This document shows, piece by piece, positions 1-7,969 of a DNA stretch of 64,000 nucleotides. Location of the stretch: positions 1 to 64,000 of the forward strand of contig NZ_JAATEJ010000022.1 in assembly GCF_012034175.1 (NCBI RefSeq), in the 5' to 3' direction. The stretch comes from Actinacidiphila epipremni (GTDB taxonomy: Bacteria > Actinomycetota > Actinomycetes > Streptomycetales > Streptomycetaceae). The notes below the pieces were generated by a model. It saw nothing but the letters and a program-made list of their open reading frames with translations, did not search any database and was not told where the DNA came from. Position 1 is the first letter of the stretch, and every line of letters starts with the position of its first letter. The position numbers and the translations under genes were made by a program.

Positions 1-92
1 CCCGCCGTCACCCCCAGCGCCGCCAGTACGGACGCGATCTGCTCGGCATACGACGGCGACGTGGCCGCCGGGCCCGCACCCAGTTCCGTCAC
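1..92 (-). CDS. Possible 5' end of a gene cut by the window edge
   Basis: The minus strand from a GTG at 92 down to base 1 is open and has G/C-rich third positions; the predicted start is VTELGAGPAATSPSYAEQ. Only about 30 codons lie inside the window and I recognise no family. If real, it is transcribed away from the Trypco2 gene at 486, leaving a divergent promoter region between them. It could equally be a chance open frame. Confidence 0.25.
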   Translation of the reverse strand, partial: MTELGAGPAATSPSYAEQIASVLAALGVTA

Positions 93-485
93 GGAAGGCT
101 GCCGGGCCGCCAGTAGCACATAGCACGCGAGCGGCAGACGGCAACCCGAAGGTGCACGGTCCGCGCGACTCGACGTCTCTTCATGCGACGCCACGACCCG
201 CTCCTCCCGACTGCCGTCCGAGCAACGCGTCCCGCTGCTCCAGATGTGCATTACTGACTCTGAGCAAATTTTGCACATGCCAAACATGCCCAGCTCACAG
301 CTCGGAACCTGTCGCGCCCCGCTCCCCGCGCCGAAGAGGCTTGCTCGGAACCGATCTCTCCGCGCAAGCCGGCCCGCACGGCACGTGGGTCCTTGTGGTT
401 GCACCGTCACGACGGGTTCCGGAGGACCCCGATCCGTGCCGCCGCTACAGTCGTGAGGACGGTACGGTCCAGGGAGGGCGCGCTC
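93..485. other. Intergenic region upstream of the Trypco2/NACHT module
   Basis: This 393-nt stretch holds no gene I can support; the open frames crossing it have poor codon bias. It is locally A/T-rich around 255-290 and contains one copy of the TTTGC-N5-(G/C)CAAA element at 270-284. It probably carries the promoter for the module starting at 486, because nothing further upstream on the plus strand can drive it. Confidence 0.5.
270..284. promoter_or_regulatory. Putative operator, copy 1 (TTTGC-N5-CCAAA)
   Basis: TTTGCACATGCCAAA has imperfect dyad symmetry and the same spacing as the elements at 5235-5249 and 6469-6483. It is directly preceded by a GCAAA/TTTGC dyad (265-274), an arrangement also found at copy 2. 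It lies about 200 nt upstream of the Trypco2 start. Recurrence at constant spacing suggests a regulator binding site; the MarR protein at 4611 is one candidate, by inference only. Confidence 0.4.
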
Positions 486-785
486 GTGATCGAGCTGGCG
501 AAGGTCATCGAGGAACTCAGAGGCGAGTTGGACGCCGCGGTCCTGGCGGGGGCGGGAAAGGCACTGCGGTTTGACCTGGGCCCGATCGAGCTGGAGGTCG
601 CAGTCGCCATCACCAGGGAAGCCGGTGCTGGTGCCAAGGTCCGTTTCTGGGTGGTCGACGGTGGCGCGGAAGGCAAGGTGTCCGGCTCTTCTACGCAGCG
701 GATCAAGCTGACGCTGGAGCCCAAGGTCGCGGCCACCGGCAGGCGACCCGAAGTCTCGGGAGGTGCCGTTCACGGTGAGCGATAG
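486..785 (+). CDS. Trypco2 (trypsin-co-occurring) domain protein
   Basis: A 99-aa protein starting at GTG 486 (VIELAKVIEELRGELDAAV). The whole length fits the Trypco2 family: an N-terminal helix, then strands containing LRFDLGPIELEVAVAITREA, KVRFWVVDGG and STQRIKLTLEP. Longer frames from 393 are rejected because their first 31 codons look non-coding. Trypco domains are known from comparative genomics to sit beside trypsin-like proteases fused to NTPases, and the next gene, 40 nt downstream, is exactly that. Its likely role is as a partner or sensor for the trypsin-NACHT protein; the biochemical activity of the family is not known to me. The fit to the family is good and the role is inference. 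Confidence 0.85.
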   Translation: MIELAKVIEELRGELDAAVLAGAGKALRFDLGPIELEVAVAITREAGAGAKVRFWVVDGGAEGKVSGSSTQRIKLTLEPKVAATGRRPEVSGGAVHGER

Positions 786-825
786 CGCGGCGATCGGGAT
801 ACGGCCGTAGGCCGGGCGCACGGAT

Positions 826-3800
826 ATGGGCCGGTGGGAGAACGACGAGTCCGGATTGGACCCGGACCGGGTTGCGGAAGTCATCGTGGAGGGCTCGGAG
901 GAAGCGATCGGCCGGCGCGGAAGCGGGTATTTGGTGCGCGCAGGCGTCGTTCTGACAGCAGCTCATGTCGTACGCGGCCAGGAGGCGGTACGGGTCCGTT
1001 TCAAAGCGGACCGCCCAGGGGAGTGGACGGCAGGCGCAACCGTGGCGTGGAGTGAGCTCTCACTCGATGTGGCAGTACTGGTGATCGCCCGGACCGACCG
1101 TCCTGAGGAACGCGTGGCGCCGGTGCGGTATGCGCGGGTGGGCGGACGCGACGGCGGGTTGCCGTGCACGGCGATGGGGTTCCCCCGCCACAAGATCAGG
1201 CAGGACCCTCCCGATGCCGCCGGATCGCCGGCCACGTCCTTCTACCGCGATTCCGCCCACGTCCTGGCTGTCGCAAGCCCGTGGTCCAACCTGCGCGAGG
1301 GGACGTTGTCGCTGCGCGTGAGGGCCCCGGACCACGACCCGGATCCGTCTGCCTCTCCGTGGGAAGGCATGTCCGGCGCCGCTGTGTGGAGCAACGGGTA
1401 TGTGATCGGGCTGATCCTCCGCCATCACGCCACCGACGGACCCGGCGAACTGGCCGCCGGCCGGGTGGACCGCTGGTACGCGGAACTCAGCGAGGCGCGC
1501 CTCCACGAACTCGCAGCGTTCATCGGTCTGCCCAGCCGTGGGGGGCTCGCCACGGTCGGGCCGCCGCCGGACCCGGATCTGCGGTGGCGGGAGGGCCTGC
1601 GCGCTCTGCGGGCGGCTGAACGGGCCGCCGCAGGGACCAGCCCGTACCGTCTCGGCCGTCCGCGCTCCGGGCGGCATCAGGTCCACGTCGAGCAGACGGT
1701 CACCATGGCGGTGGCGGACGGGAGCGGCACCACACATGCCGGATCCGAACGGCTGCCCGCGGCCCGGGCGCTCCTCTCCTGCCGTCACCTGGTGCTCGAA
1801 GGCACCTCCGGCGCGGGTAAGTCCACCTTCGCCCGCCACCTGGCGGGGTCGCTCGCCGACGACTCGCCGCACGACCGCTCGCGAAGCAGGGCGTTCGCAG
1901 ACATACCAGGAGTCGGCGTCGTTGTGCCCGCAGCGCACCTGCTGGGTGACGCTCCGCTGCCGTCACTCCTGCGCGGATCGGTGTACCGGCGTCTGGGCGT
2001 CCGGCTCGCGCGTGAGCTGCCCACCGACTTCTTCGAACGGTCGCCGGGTGCCGACCCCTGGCTGCTCCTGGTCGACGGGCTCGACGAGATCCCGGACCAG
2101 GCCGACCGTGCGCGAGTGGTGGACACGGTGGCCGCGGACGCGGCCCGCCCGGACAGCCCGTTCCGCTGGATCGTCACCACGCGCCCGCCGGCGTCCGGGG
2201 AACTCGAACCACTGTGGGACGCGGGATTCGGCCGCTGCATACTGATGCCCTTCCGGGATGAGGAGTTGCGCCTTCTCGCGCAAGGCTGGCTCGCCGGGCC
2301 CGATCCCGGGAGCGGCACCCGAGCCACCGCGGACGAGCAGGTCGAGGAGTTCTTCAGGCAGACCGAGGCCAGTGGCCTGCGTCAACTGGTCAGGACTCCG
2401 CTGCTCGCGGCCATCGCCCTTGCCGTCTTCCGCCAGTCGGACGGGCGAGGTCTGCCCTCCGGGCGGCCCGGGCTCTACCGGGAGTTCGTCTCCTACCTGC
2501 TCACCGGCAGGGACAGCGAGGGCGAGCGCCGGGCAGCGTTCCGCGTGGCAGCCCTCGCCGTGGGCGTCAACGGCCCCGCGGCCGACTGGCTGTACGGCCA
2601 CCGCGGCCTACTGCTCCAGCATCTCGCGAGCCGGACGCCGACGGGCAACGCCTCACTGCTGGACCTGGCCGAGTCCTGGACGCGCAACCACGTGCCGGAA
2701 CTGCCCGCGTTCCTCGTCGGATGGACCGACCTCGTACGCACCCTGCTGACCGGCACCGGGCTGATCGGCAACGACGAGGCCACCGGCACCATCGAGTGGG
2801 CACACCGCAGCTTCGCCGACTACCTTGCCGCCCGTGAGGCGGCCGGGGAGCTACCGGACGACTGGACGGGCGGACTGCCGGGTGCCGATCCCCTGCTGCG
2901 GCAGGCACTGGAGAGCGAGGGCCAGGAACAGGCCGTCCTGACCATCGCCTGCTGGGCGGAGCGTCACGCCACTGCCGCCGAGAGGTTGTTGCGGCAGCTG
3001 CTCGCAGCCAGCGACGCCTTCGATCCCCTGGCTCTCAAAGCAGGAGACATCGCCATAGACGGTGACAGTACCCTCGTGGACCGCCACGCGGCGCTTGCCG
3101 GCAGGCTTCTCGCCGAGGGCGTCGGCACGACCGAGCTCCTGGCGGAACAGATCATGGACCGGCTTGTGGAAAGAGCCCGCTCGGTCTTCAACGGTGAGTC
3201 CTTCTGCCGGATCGTCGCCGCGCAGCCCCGGCGTGAGCGCGCCAGACAGGCACTGCTCGCCACCGCCCAGGACGGAGCACTTCCGCCTGCCGCCCGTACA
3301 GACGCCGCCGTCGCGCTCGGCCGCCTCTTCGGCCTCCGTCTGCTCCGCGAGATGACACGCCCTCTGCTCAGCACAGATGGATGGGCCCAGTACACCGAGG
3401 CCACGGCCCGGGGTTCGCTGTGGGTCCCCGTGTCCGACGTGCGTGTTCTGGTCGCCCACAAGCTCTCCCGGCTCGGCGCCGGTGCCCGTCCGCTGGTGAA
3501 CGACTTCCTCGACCGGCTCGCTCTGCCTGCGAACGACGCCTGGGGCCGCTTCGTCGCCGCCGACGCCGCGGTTGCGGTGGGCGATTCCGCCCGCGCGCTC
3601 TCCTTCGTCTCGCCTCCCGCGTACGGAAGCGAACGGCTCTACGCGCGAGAGATCTCGGTTCTGCTGCGGGTGGGCGCGCACACGCAGGCCACAGCGGCCA
3701 TAGACGACCTGTTCGCCGCTTGCGCTCCGGACAACAGCCGAGGCGTGGACCAGTTGGGTCAGGAGATAGGGGGAATTGTCGCGAGCTATATGGAGGCGGG

Positions 3801-4539
3801 TCTCACGCACGACGCGAGGTCGATCGCCGACCGGGCCGTTGCCATGACGACGGGGCGCGCGAGGGTGACGGCTCTGCTCGCGTTGGCGAACGCCGGTGAT
3901 CCCGCACCCGCGGTGCGGGATCTGGTGGCCCGCGCCGAGGGCGACGCCGGCCCGGAGGCCGATGGCATGGCGCTCGCCGCGTGGATCATGCTGGCCGACG
4001 GGCTCTGGGAACTGGGCAGGAAAAGCGAGGTATCCGGGGCCTGCCATACGCTTCTGGAAGGCCGGCTCTCGGTCGACGATCACACTGCGATGGCCCTGGC
4101 AAGGATCCTACAGCGTGTCGGCGACAAGCGTGCTCAGCAGATCATGCGGCTGCTCACGGCCTCCGGCTACCGGGAGATCCGCTACCGGGCGGCCAGGGAA
4201 CTCCTTGATTCCGGTGACCGGCAAGCGGGCCTTGACGCGCTGCGTGAACTGTCGAAAGCCGACCCGGCCGATCTGTGGGATGTGCTGGGCGTGGCGCGCT
4301 CACTGCTTGAGGTGAACGCGGAGGAGGACGCCGTACGGCTGCTCGTGCGTCTGGTGCAGCAGACGCCCGCAGGCCGCTGGGAGTCGTGTTCCGGCGCGAT
4401 CGAGCTCCTGTGCCGGCTCCGGCCCGCCGAAGCACGCAGAGTGTTGTTCGGCCCGGCGGTTGACCGCGGCCTTTTCGATGTTCCGAACAGCCGCGTTACA
4501 AACGCTCTGCGTCGTCTCCGGACGGAAACCGACGGTTAG
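826..4539 (+). CDS. Trypsin-NACHT STAND ATPase with C-terminal helical repeats
   Basis: A 1237-aa multidomain protein. Residues ~20-235 are a trypsin-like serine protease with an intact triad: H47 in LTAAHVV, D81 in SLDVAVLV and S183 in GMSGAAVW. A NACHT-type NTPase follows, with Walker A EGTSGAGKS at ~325-333 and Walker B LLLVDGLDE at ~413-421, then a helical NACHT arm. From ~residue 750 to the end, Ala/Leu-rich helical units resemble HEAT/TPR-type repeats and would serve as sensor. Proteins of this architecture belong to STAND NTPases of bacterial conflict and anti-phage systems: oligomerisation after ligand sensing would activate the protease. It follows the Trypco2 gene by 40 nt and forms a two-gene unit with it. 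No clear Shine-Dalgarno precedes ATG 826, so the start is moderately secure. Both catalytic centres look intact. The defence role is inferred from family knowledge. Confidence 0.88.
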   Translation: MGRWENDESGLDPDRVAEVIVEGSEEAIGRRGSGYLVRAGVVLTAAHVVRGQEAVRVRFKADRPGEWTAGATVAWSELSLDVAVLVIARTDRPEERVAPVRYARVGGRDGGLPCTAMGFPRHKIRQDPPDAAGSPATSFYRDSAHVLAVASPWSNLREGTLSLRVRAPDHDPDPSASPWEGMSGAAVWSNGYVIGLILRHHATDGPGELAAGRVDRWYAELSEARLHELAAFIGLPSRGGLATVGPPPDPDLRWREGLRALRAAERAAAGTSPYRLGRPRSGRHQVHVEQTVTMAVADGSGTTHAGSERLPAARALLSCRHLVLEGTSGAGKSTFARHLAGSLADDSPHDRSRSRAFADIPGVGVVVPAAHLLGDAPLPSLLRGSVYRRLGVRLARELPTDFFERSPGADPWLLLVDGLDEIPDQADRARVVDTVAADAARPDSPFRWIVTTRPPASGELEPLWDAGFGRCILMPFRDEELRLLAQGWLAGPDPGSGTRATADEQVEEFFRQTEASGLRQLVRTPLLAAIALAVFRQSDGRGLPSGRPGLYREFVSYLLTGRDSEGERRAAFRVAALAVGVNGPAADWLYGHRGLLLQHLASRTPTGNASLLDLAESWTRNHVPELPAFLVGWTDLVRTLLTGTGLIGNDEATGTIEWAHRSFADYLAAREAAGELPDDWTGGLPGADPLLRQALESEGQEQAVLTIACWAERHATAAERLLRQLLAASDAFDPLALKAGDIAIDGDSTLVDRHAALAGRLLAEGVGTTELLAEQIMDRLVERARSVFNGESFCRIVAAQPRRERARQALLATAQDGALPPAARTDAAVALGRLFGLRLLREMTRPLLSTDGWAQYTEATARGSLWVPVSDVRVLVAHKLSRLGAGARPLVNDFLDRLALPANDAWGRFVAADAAVAVGDSARALSFVSPPAYGSERLYAREISVLLRVGAHTQATAAIDDLFAACAPDNSRGVDQLGQEIGGIVASYMEAGLTHDARSIADRAVAMTTGRARVTALLALANAGDPAPAVRDLVARAEGDAGPEADGMALAAWIMLADGLWELGRKSEVSGACHTLLEGRLSVDDHTAMALARILQRVGDKRAQQIMRLLTASGYREIRYRAARELLDSGDRQAGLDALRELSKADPADLWDVLGVARSLLEVNAEEDAVRLLVRLVQQTPAGRWESCSGAIELLCRLRPAEARRVLFGPAVDRGLFDVPNSRVTNALRRLRTETDG

Positions 4540-4610
4540 GGCGCTCCGGTCGGCATCGTGGGAGGCAGGTGCGCCCACGCGTCGGCTCCCGGAGGCTGTA
4601 GAAATGGACC

Positions 4611-5102
4611 ATGGTCGACTCAAGCGCCGGCTCCGAGCACGATGCGGACACCATGGTCAACGCGCTGCTGACCGCGTCGCGGCTGCTGGTCGCGGTTTCC
4701 GCGCGGTCCTTGGCATCGGTCGAGGAATCCCTGACCCTGCCGCAGTTCCGGATGCTCGTGGCACTGCACACACGCGGCTCCTTGAGCCTGTCACTGCTGG
4801 CCGCCGAGTTGGACGTCCAGCCCTCGACCGCCATGCGGATGATCGACCGGCTGGTGATCGCAGCCATGGTCACCCGCGCCCCTGCACCGAACGACCGGCG
4901 CACCAGCAGCATTTCACTGACCGACAAGGGCCGGGTGACCGTCACGCGGGCGACCGAGCGCCGGCGCGCCGAGATCGCGCGGATCGTGGACGCCATGGAC
5001 CCACCTCGGCGTGAGGACCTGGTCCGGGCGCTGCGCGCGTTCACCGAGGCGGGGTCAGAGCCGTCCGTACGCGCTGCCGCACCCCGGCACCTCGGCTGGT
5101 GA
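4611..5102 (+). CDS. MarR-family transcriptional regulator
   Basis: A 163-aa protein with the MarR winged-helix layout: an N-terminal dimerisation helix, then LPQFRMLVALHTRG, the recognition region LAAELDVQPSTAMRMIDRLV (~60-79), and the wing APAPNDRRTSSISLTDKGR, where the Asp-Arg-Arg wing signature is visible. MarR proteins are dimeric cytosolic repressors or activators responding to small ligands or oxidants. The gene follows the NACHT gene by 71 nt but probably has its own promoter. It converges with the phosphatase gene at 5268-6455. The 15-bp dyad element repeated at 270, 5235 and 6469 is a candidate operator for it, though no copy lies directly upstream of this gene. The ligand is unknown. 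Confidence 0.9.
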   Translation: MVDSSAGSEHDADTMVNALLTASRLLVAVSARSLASVEESLTLPQFRMLVALHTRGSLSLSLLAAELDVQPSTAMRMIDRLVIAAMVTRAPAPNDRRTSSISLTDKGRVTVTRATERRRAEIARIVDAMDPPRREDLVRALRAFTEAGSEPSVRAAAPRHLGW

Positions 5103-5234
5103 CCCTGGCCGGACGGGGCAGCTGGAAGAAGTCCCGCCCGACCGGTACGACGTCCTGGCCGGCTTCCCCACGAGCCCTCCTTCCAGCCGCATCCCCGGGA
5201 CCGTCCCGTCCCTCGAAGCCCAGCCTAGGCAAAA

Positions 5235-5249
5235 TTTGCTTAGGCCAAA
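5235..5249. promoter_or_regulatory. Putative operator, copy 2, between convergent genes
   Basis: TTTGCTTAGGCCAAA matches the spacing of copies 1 and 3. It is embedded in a larger near-palindrome, 5223-5246 (GCCTAGGC near the left end, GCTTAGGC near the right end). The site lies in the 165-nt gap between the 3' ends of the MarR gene and the phosphatase gene, an odd place for an operator. The larger palindrome could also act as a weak bidirectional terminator, although its centre is A/T-rich. Confidence 0.4.
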
Positions 5250-5267
5250 AGTTTTGTAGCAGCTCTG

Positions 5268-6455
5268 TTATATGTCCGATGCCGCCGGACGAGCGGCGTC
5301 CGGCCGGGCCAGGCCGTCTGCTCCTTTCCACTCGCGGTGCCGCAGCAGCAGCATCGCGGCGTCGTCGTGGAGCGGCCGGCCCGCATGACGTACGAGGTCG
5401 GCCCGCAGCGCCTCCAGCGCGTCGTCGGCGTCGACCGCCAGCAGAAGGTGCGCCTTGTTCCCCAGCGGGTAGAAACCGCCGCTCTCATCGCGCGTCTCCG
5501 TAACCCCGTCGGTGTAGAGCAGCAGCTGGTCACCCGGCGCCATGGGCACCTCGAAGGGCACCGGGGCGTCGTCCGATCCGGTGCCCAGGCCCAGCGGTAC
5601 CGCGTACTGGGCGGGTTCCGGGAAGGAGGCCCCGCCGTCCGCCGAGACCACCATGGGTGCCGGGTGGCCGTAGTTCATGACGCTCGCCGCGGCGCCGGGA
5701 CGCATCTCGGCGATCACCGCGGTGACGAACTTCTCCTCGTCCACCACCCGCTCGGCCGTCCGCCGCACCCGCTCTCCCACACCCGGCAGGTCGGGCTCGT
5801 CGTACGCGGCCTCCCGGAACGCGCCGAGCACGGCCGCCGCGATCTCCACCGCGGCCAACCCCTTGCCCTGCACGTCGCCGATGATCACCCTGACACCGGC
5901 TGGAGACGCCACGACCTCGTAGAGATCACCACCGATCCGCGCCTCGGCCACCGCCGAGGTGTACGAGACCGCCACCCGCAGGTGACCGGCGCTGCGCGGC
6001 ACCGGTCGCAGCAGCACTCGTTGCGCGACCTCGGCGATCGAGCGCACGCTTGCCAGTTCGGCCTCCCGCCGCTGCCGCGCCATCGCGGCGACCACCGCGG
6101 CCACGGTCACGCCCGCGACGGACGCGATCGCGGTGAAGCCGCGCTTCTCCTCGAAGAGTCCGTCGTAGATGCCCAGTGCGCAGCACGCCACGACGGCGAG
6201 CAGTCCCACGAACGCGGACCGCCGCCATCCGCTGGCAAGACCCGCGAACGCGGGTCCCAGCGCGGTCATGGGCAACAGGCCGACGCTCGGCCCCGCGGCG
6301 ACGTCCGCCACCACCACGACGGCCATGACGACATAGGGGAGGGACACCAGGGCCGCCTGGGCGGCGCTCGCGATCCCGTCCGCCGAGCCCGCGTCGGCCG
6401 TTCGCCGCTCCCCGGCCTCCAGGGACGCCCGTCTGGACCCCACCCCTGCCGACAT
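5268..6455 (-). CDS. Membrane-anchored SpoIIE/RsbU-type PP2C phosphatase
   Basis: A 395-aa protein. The N-terminal ~130 residues hold about four hydrophobic segments (e.g. LPYVVMAVVVVADVAA and VAGVTVAAVVAAMA), then a linker helix and a SpoIIE-like PP2C domain from ~residue 160. Metal-site motifs look usable: GGDLYEVV, IGDVQGKG, YTDGVTE and HDDAAMLLL. Such enzymes dephosphorylate anti-sigma-factor antagonists and so control sigma factors. I place the start at ATG 6455 because GAGAGGG lies 6-10 nt upstream; a longer frame from 6509 would contain the putative operator at 6469-6483. The gene stands alone on the minus strand, divergent from the reductase at 6566. The partner antagonist is not in the window. 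Confidence 0.9.
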   Translation of the reverse strand: MSAGVGSRRASLEAGERRTADAGSADGIASAAQAALVSLPYVVMAVVVVADVAAGPSVGLLPMTALGPAFAGLASGWRRSAFVGLLAVVACCALGIYDGLFEEKRGFTAIASVAGVTVAAVVAAMARQRREAELASVRSIAEVAQRVLLRPVPRSAGHLRVAVSYTSAVAEARIGGDLYEVVASPAGVRVIIGDVQGKGLAAVEIAAAVLGAFREAAYDEPDLPGVGERVRRTAERVVDEEKFVTAVIAEMRPGAAASVMNYGHPAPMVVSADGGASFPEPAQYAVPLGLGTGSDDAPVPFEVPMAPGDQLLLYTDGVTETRDESGGFYPLGNKAHLLLAVDADDALEALRADLVRHAGRPLHDDAAMLLLRHREWKGADGLARPDAARPAASDI

Positions 6456-6468
6456 GCTCGCCCTCTCA

Positions 6469-6483
6469 TTTGCCTTGTGCAAA
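6469..6483. promoter_or_regulatory. Putative operator, copy 3, upstream of the phosphatase
   Basis: TTTGCCTTGTGCAAA is the most symmetric copy, with perfect TTTGC/GCAAA arms around a 5-bp centre. It ends 13 nt before the chosen start of the phosphatase gene (6455) and just outside its Shine-Dalgarno, a location typical for repression. It also lies within 100 nt of the divergent gene at 6566, so one bound regulator could affect both. Confidence 0.5.
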
Positions 6484-6565
6484 GATTTACTGGAGGACGA
6501 TCCTCCCATTCGAGGCTACCCAACAAGGCCGTCGCCCGAAGCCCCTGCTCCAAAGGAGGCAGACC

Positions 6566-7069
6566 ATGTCACCGCAAGCCCTACCCCGTCCGCGCCGCAG
6601 ACCTCCGACGGGGCTGACCCGCTTCGCCGCCCGCCTACCCGTCCATCTCTACCGACTGGGCATGGGGCCGCTCCTGGGGCGGAGGATGATGTTGCTCACC
6701 CACACGGGCCGGATCTCCGGACGCCGCCGGCAGGTCGTCGTCGAGGTGGTCGCCCACGACCCGCACAATCGTTGCTGGACCGTAGCCTCCGGCTACGGGC
6801 CCCAGGCCCAGTGGTACCGCAACCTGCGCCACGTCCCGGGCGCCACCATCCAGACCGGCCGGCACCGGCACCATGTCTCGGCCTACTTCCTGAGCCCCGA
6901 CGAAGGCGCCGAGGTGATGGCCGAGTACGCCCCGCGCCACCCCCGTGCGGCCCGGCTGCTGTGCCGCTACCTCCGCCTGCCCTGTGACGGCACCGCGGAC
7001 AGCTACCGGGCGGCGGGCCGGCAGATCCCGTTCGTCCGGCTGGTGGAGTTCGGGGTACGAAACGCCTGA
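6566..7069 (+). CDS. Nitroreductase/deazaflavin (F420)-dependent oxidoreductase family
   Basis: A 167-aa protein of the Ddn-like family (split beta-barrel, binds F420 or a related flavin). Visible signatures are the N-terminal LTRFAARLPVHLYRLGMG, MMLLTHTGRISGRRRQVVVEV, WTVASGYGPQAQWYRNLR and the C-terminal FVRL. The start at ATG 6566 is fixed by a perfect AAAGGAGG seven nt upstream, so the longer frame from 6470 is rejected. The substrate is unknown; family members reduce quinones, nitro compounds or unsaturated ketones. It precedes the DUF4396 gene by 56 nt and may be co-transcribed with it. Confidence 0.9.
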   Translation: MSPQALPRPRRRPPTGLTRFAARLPVHLYRLGMGPLLGRRMMLLTHTGRISGRRRQVVVEVVAHDPHNRCWTVASGYGPQAQWYRNLRHVPGATIQTGRHRHHVSAYFLSPDEGAEVMAEYAPRHPRAARLLCRYLRLPCDGTADSYRAAGRQIPFVRLVEFGVRNA

Positions 7070-7125
7070 CCGGGAACACGCCGGAGGAGCCATGCCCGCC
7101 CAGCAAGGGAAAGGACGACCGTACG

Positions 7126-7812
7126 GTGCCACCGACCTGGCTGACCGCCGTTGCCTGGTGCTCTCTCGCCCTGGCCTTCGCCTGCGCGGGATGGATCCTG
7201 GTGGATGTCTACCTCCGTGGCTTCCGCCAGCCCATGGGGGTGATGGAGGCGGTGTGGCCCGTCACCGCGCTGTACTTCGGACCGGTGGCCGTATGGGCAT
7301 ACCGGCGGTGGGGCAGAGTGCGGTCCCCGCGTTGGCAGAAGCGGCATGGTCCTCCGGACGACCCACCGCGGTGGGTGACGACAGCGCTGGGAGTCTCCCA
7401 CTGCGGGGCGGGCTGCACGCTGGGGGACGTCGCGGCGGAGTTCGCCGTGTTCGGCGCCGGTTTCACCCTCGCCGGCGTCGCCCTTTTGCCCGAGTACATC
7501 GGTGACTTCATCCTGGCGCTGGCCCTGGGCATCGTCTTCCAGTACTTCGCCATCGCCCCCATGAGGGGCCTTGGACTGCGCGAGGGACTGACCCAGGCGG
7601 CCAAGGCGGATGTGCTGTCGCTGACGGCTTTCGAAGTCGGGCTCTTCGGCTGGATGGCCCTGATGTTCTTCGTGTTCTTCCCCGGCCCCCACCTGCATCC
7701 GGACGAGGCGGCCTACTGGTTCCTCATGCAGATCGGCATGGTCGCCGGATTCTTCACCGCCTGGCCCGTGAACTCCTGGCTCATCCGGCGCGGGATCAAG
7801 GAGGAGATGTGA
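7126..7812 (+). CDS. DUF4396 multi-pass membrane protein
   Basis: A 228-aa integral membrane protein that I recognise as DUF4396. Hydrophobic segments are visible at ~6-26 (WLTAVAWCSLALAFACAGWI), ~38-58, ~108-145, ~165-185 and ~200-218. The Cys/His-containing segment SHCGAGCTLGD at ~92-102 is the family hallmark and could bind a metal. The function is not established to my knowledge. The start is GTG 7126, with a purine-rich GGAAAGGAC upstream. It lies 56 nt after the reductase. Homologues often occur in heavy-metal or redox contexts, but nothing here fixes a substrate. Confidence 0.82.
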   Translation: MPPTWLTAVAWCSLALAFACAGWILVDVYLRGFRQPMGVMEAVWPVTALYFGPVAVWAYRRWGRVRSPRWQKRHGPPDDPPRWVTTALGVSHCGAGCTLGDVAAEFAVFGAGFTLAGVALLPEYIGDFILALALGIVFQYFAIAPMRGLGLREGLTQAAKADVLSLTAFEVGLFGWMALMFFVFFPGPHLHPDEAAYWFLMQIGMVAGFFTAWPVNSWLIRRGIKEEM

Positions 7813-7969
7813 CGCCCCCGGTACGAGTGTGGTGATGCAGGAGGTGCGATCGGGAAACCCCGGTTGTGCGGCTTTGCATGTTTTTCGTACACGCTCCACG
7901 GCATTCTGATAGAGGTTGTCACGCACGCGGGGGGCAGCGTGCGGTGACGGCGAGGGTGCAGGGGGGCGG

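Noticed and set aside
152..456. Short open frames upstream of the Trypco2 gene
   Set aside because: Low-complexity Arg/Pro/Ser content without domain or ribosome site; the region is better explained as a promoter.
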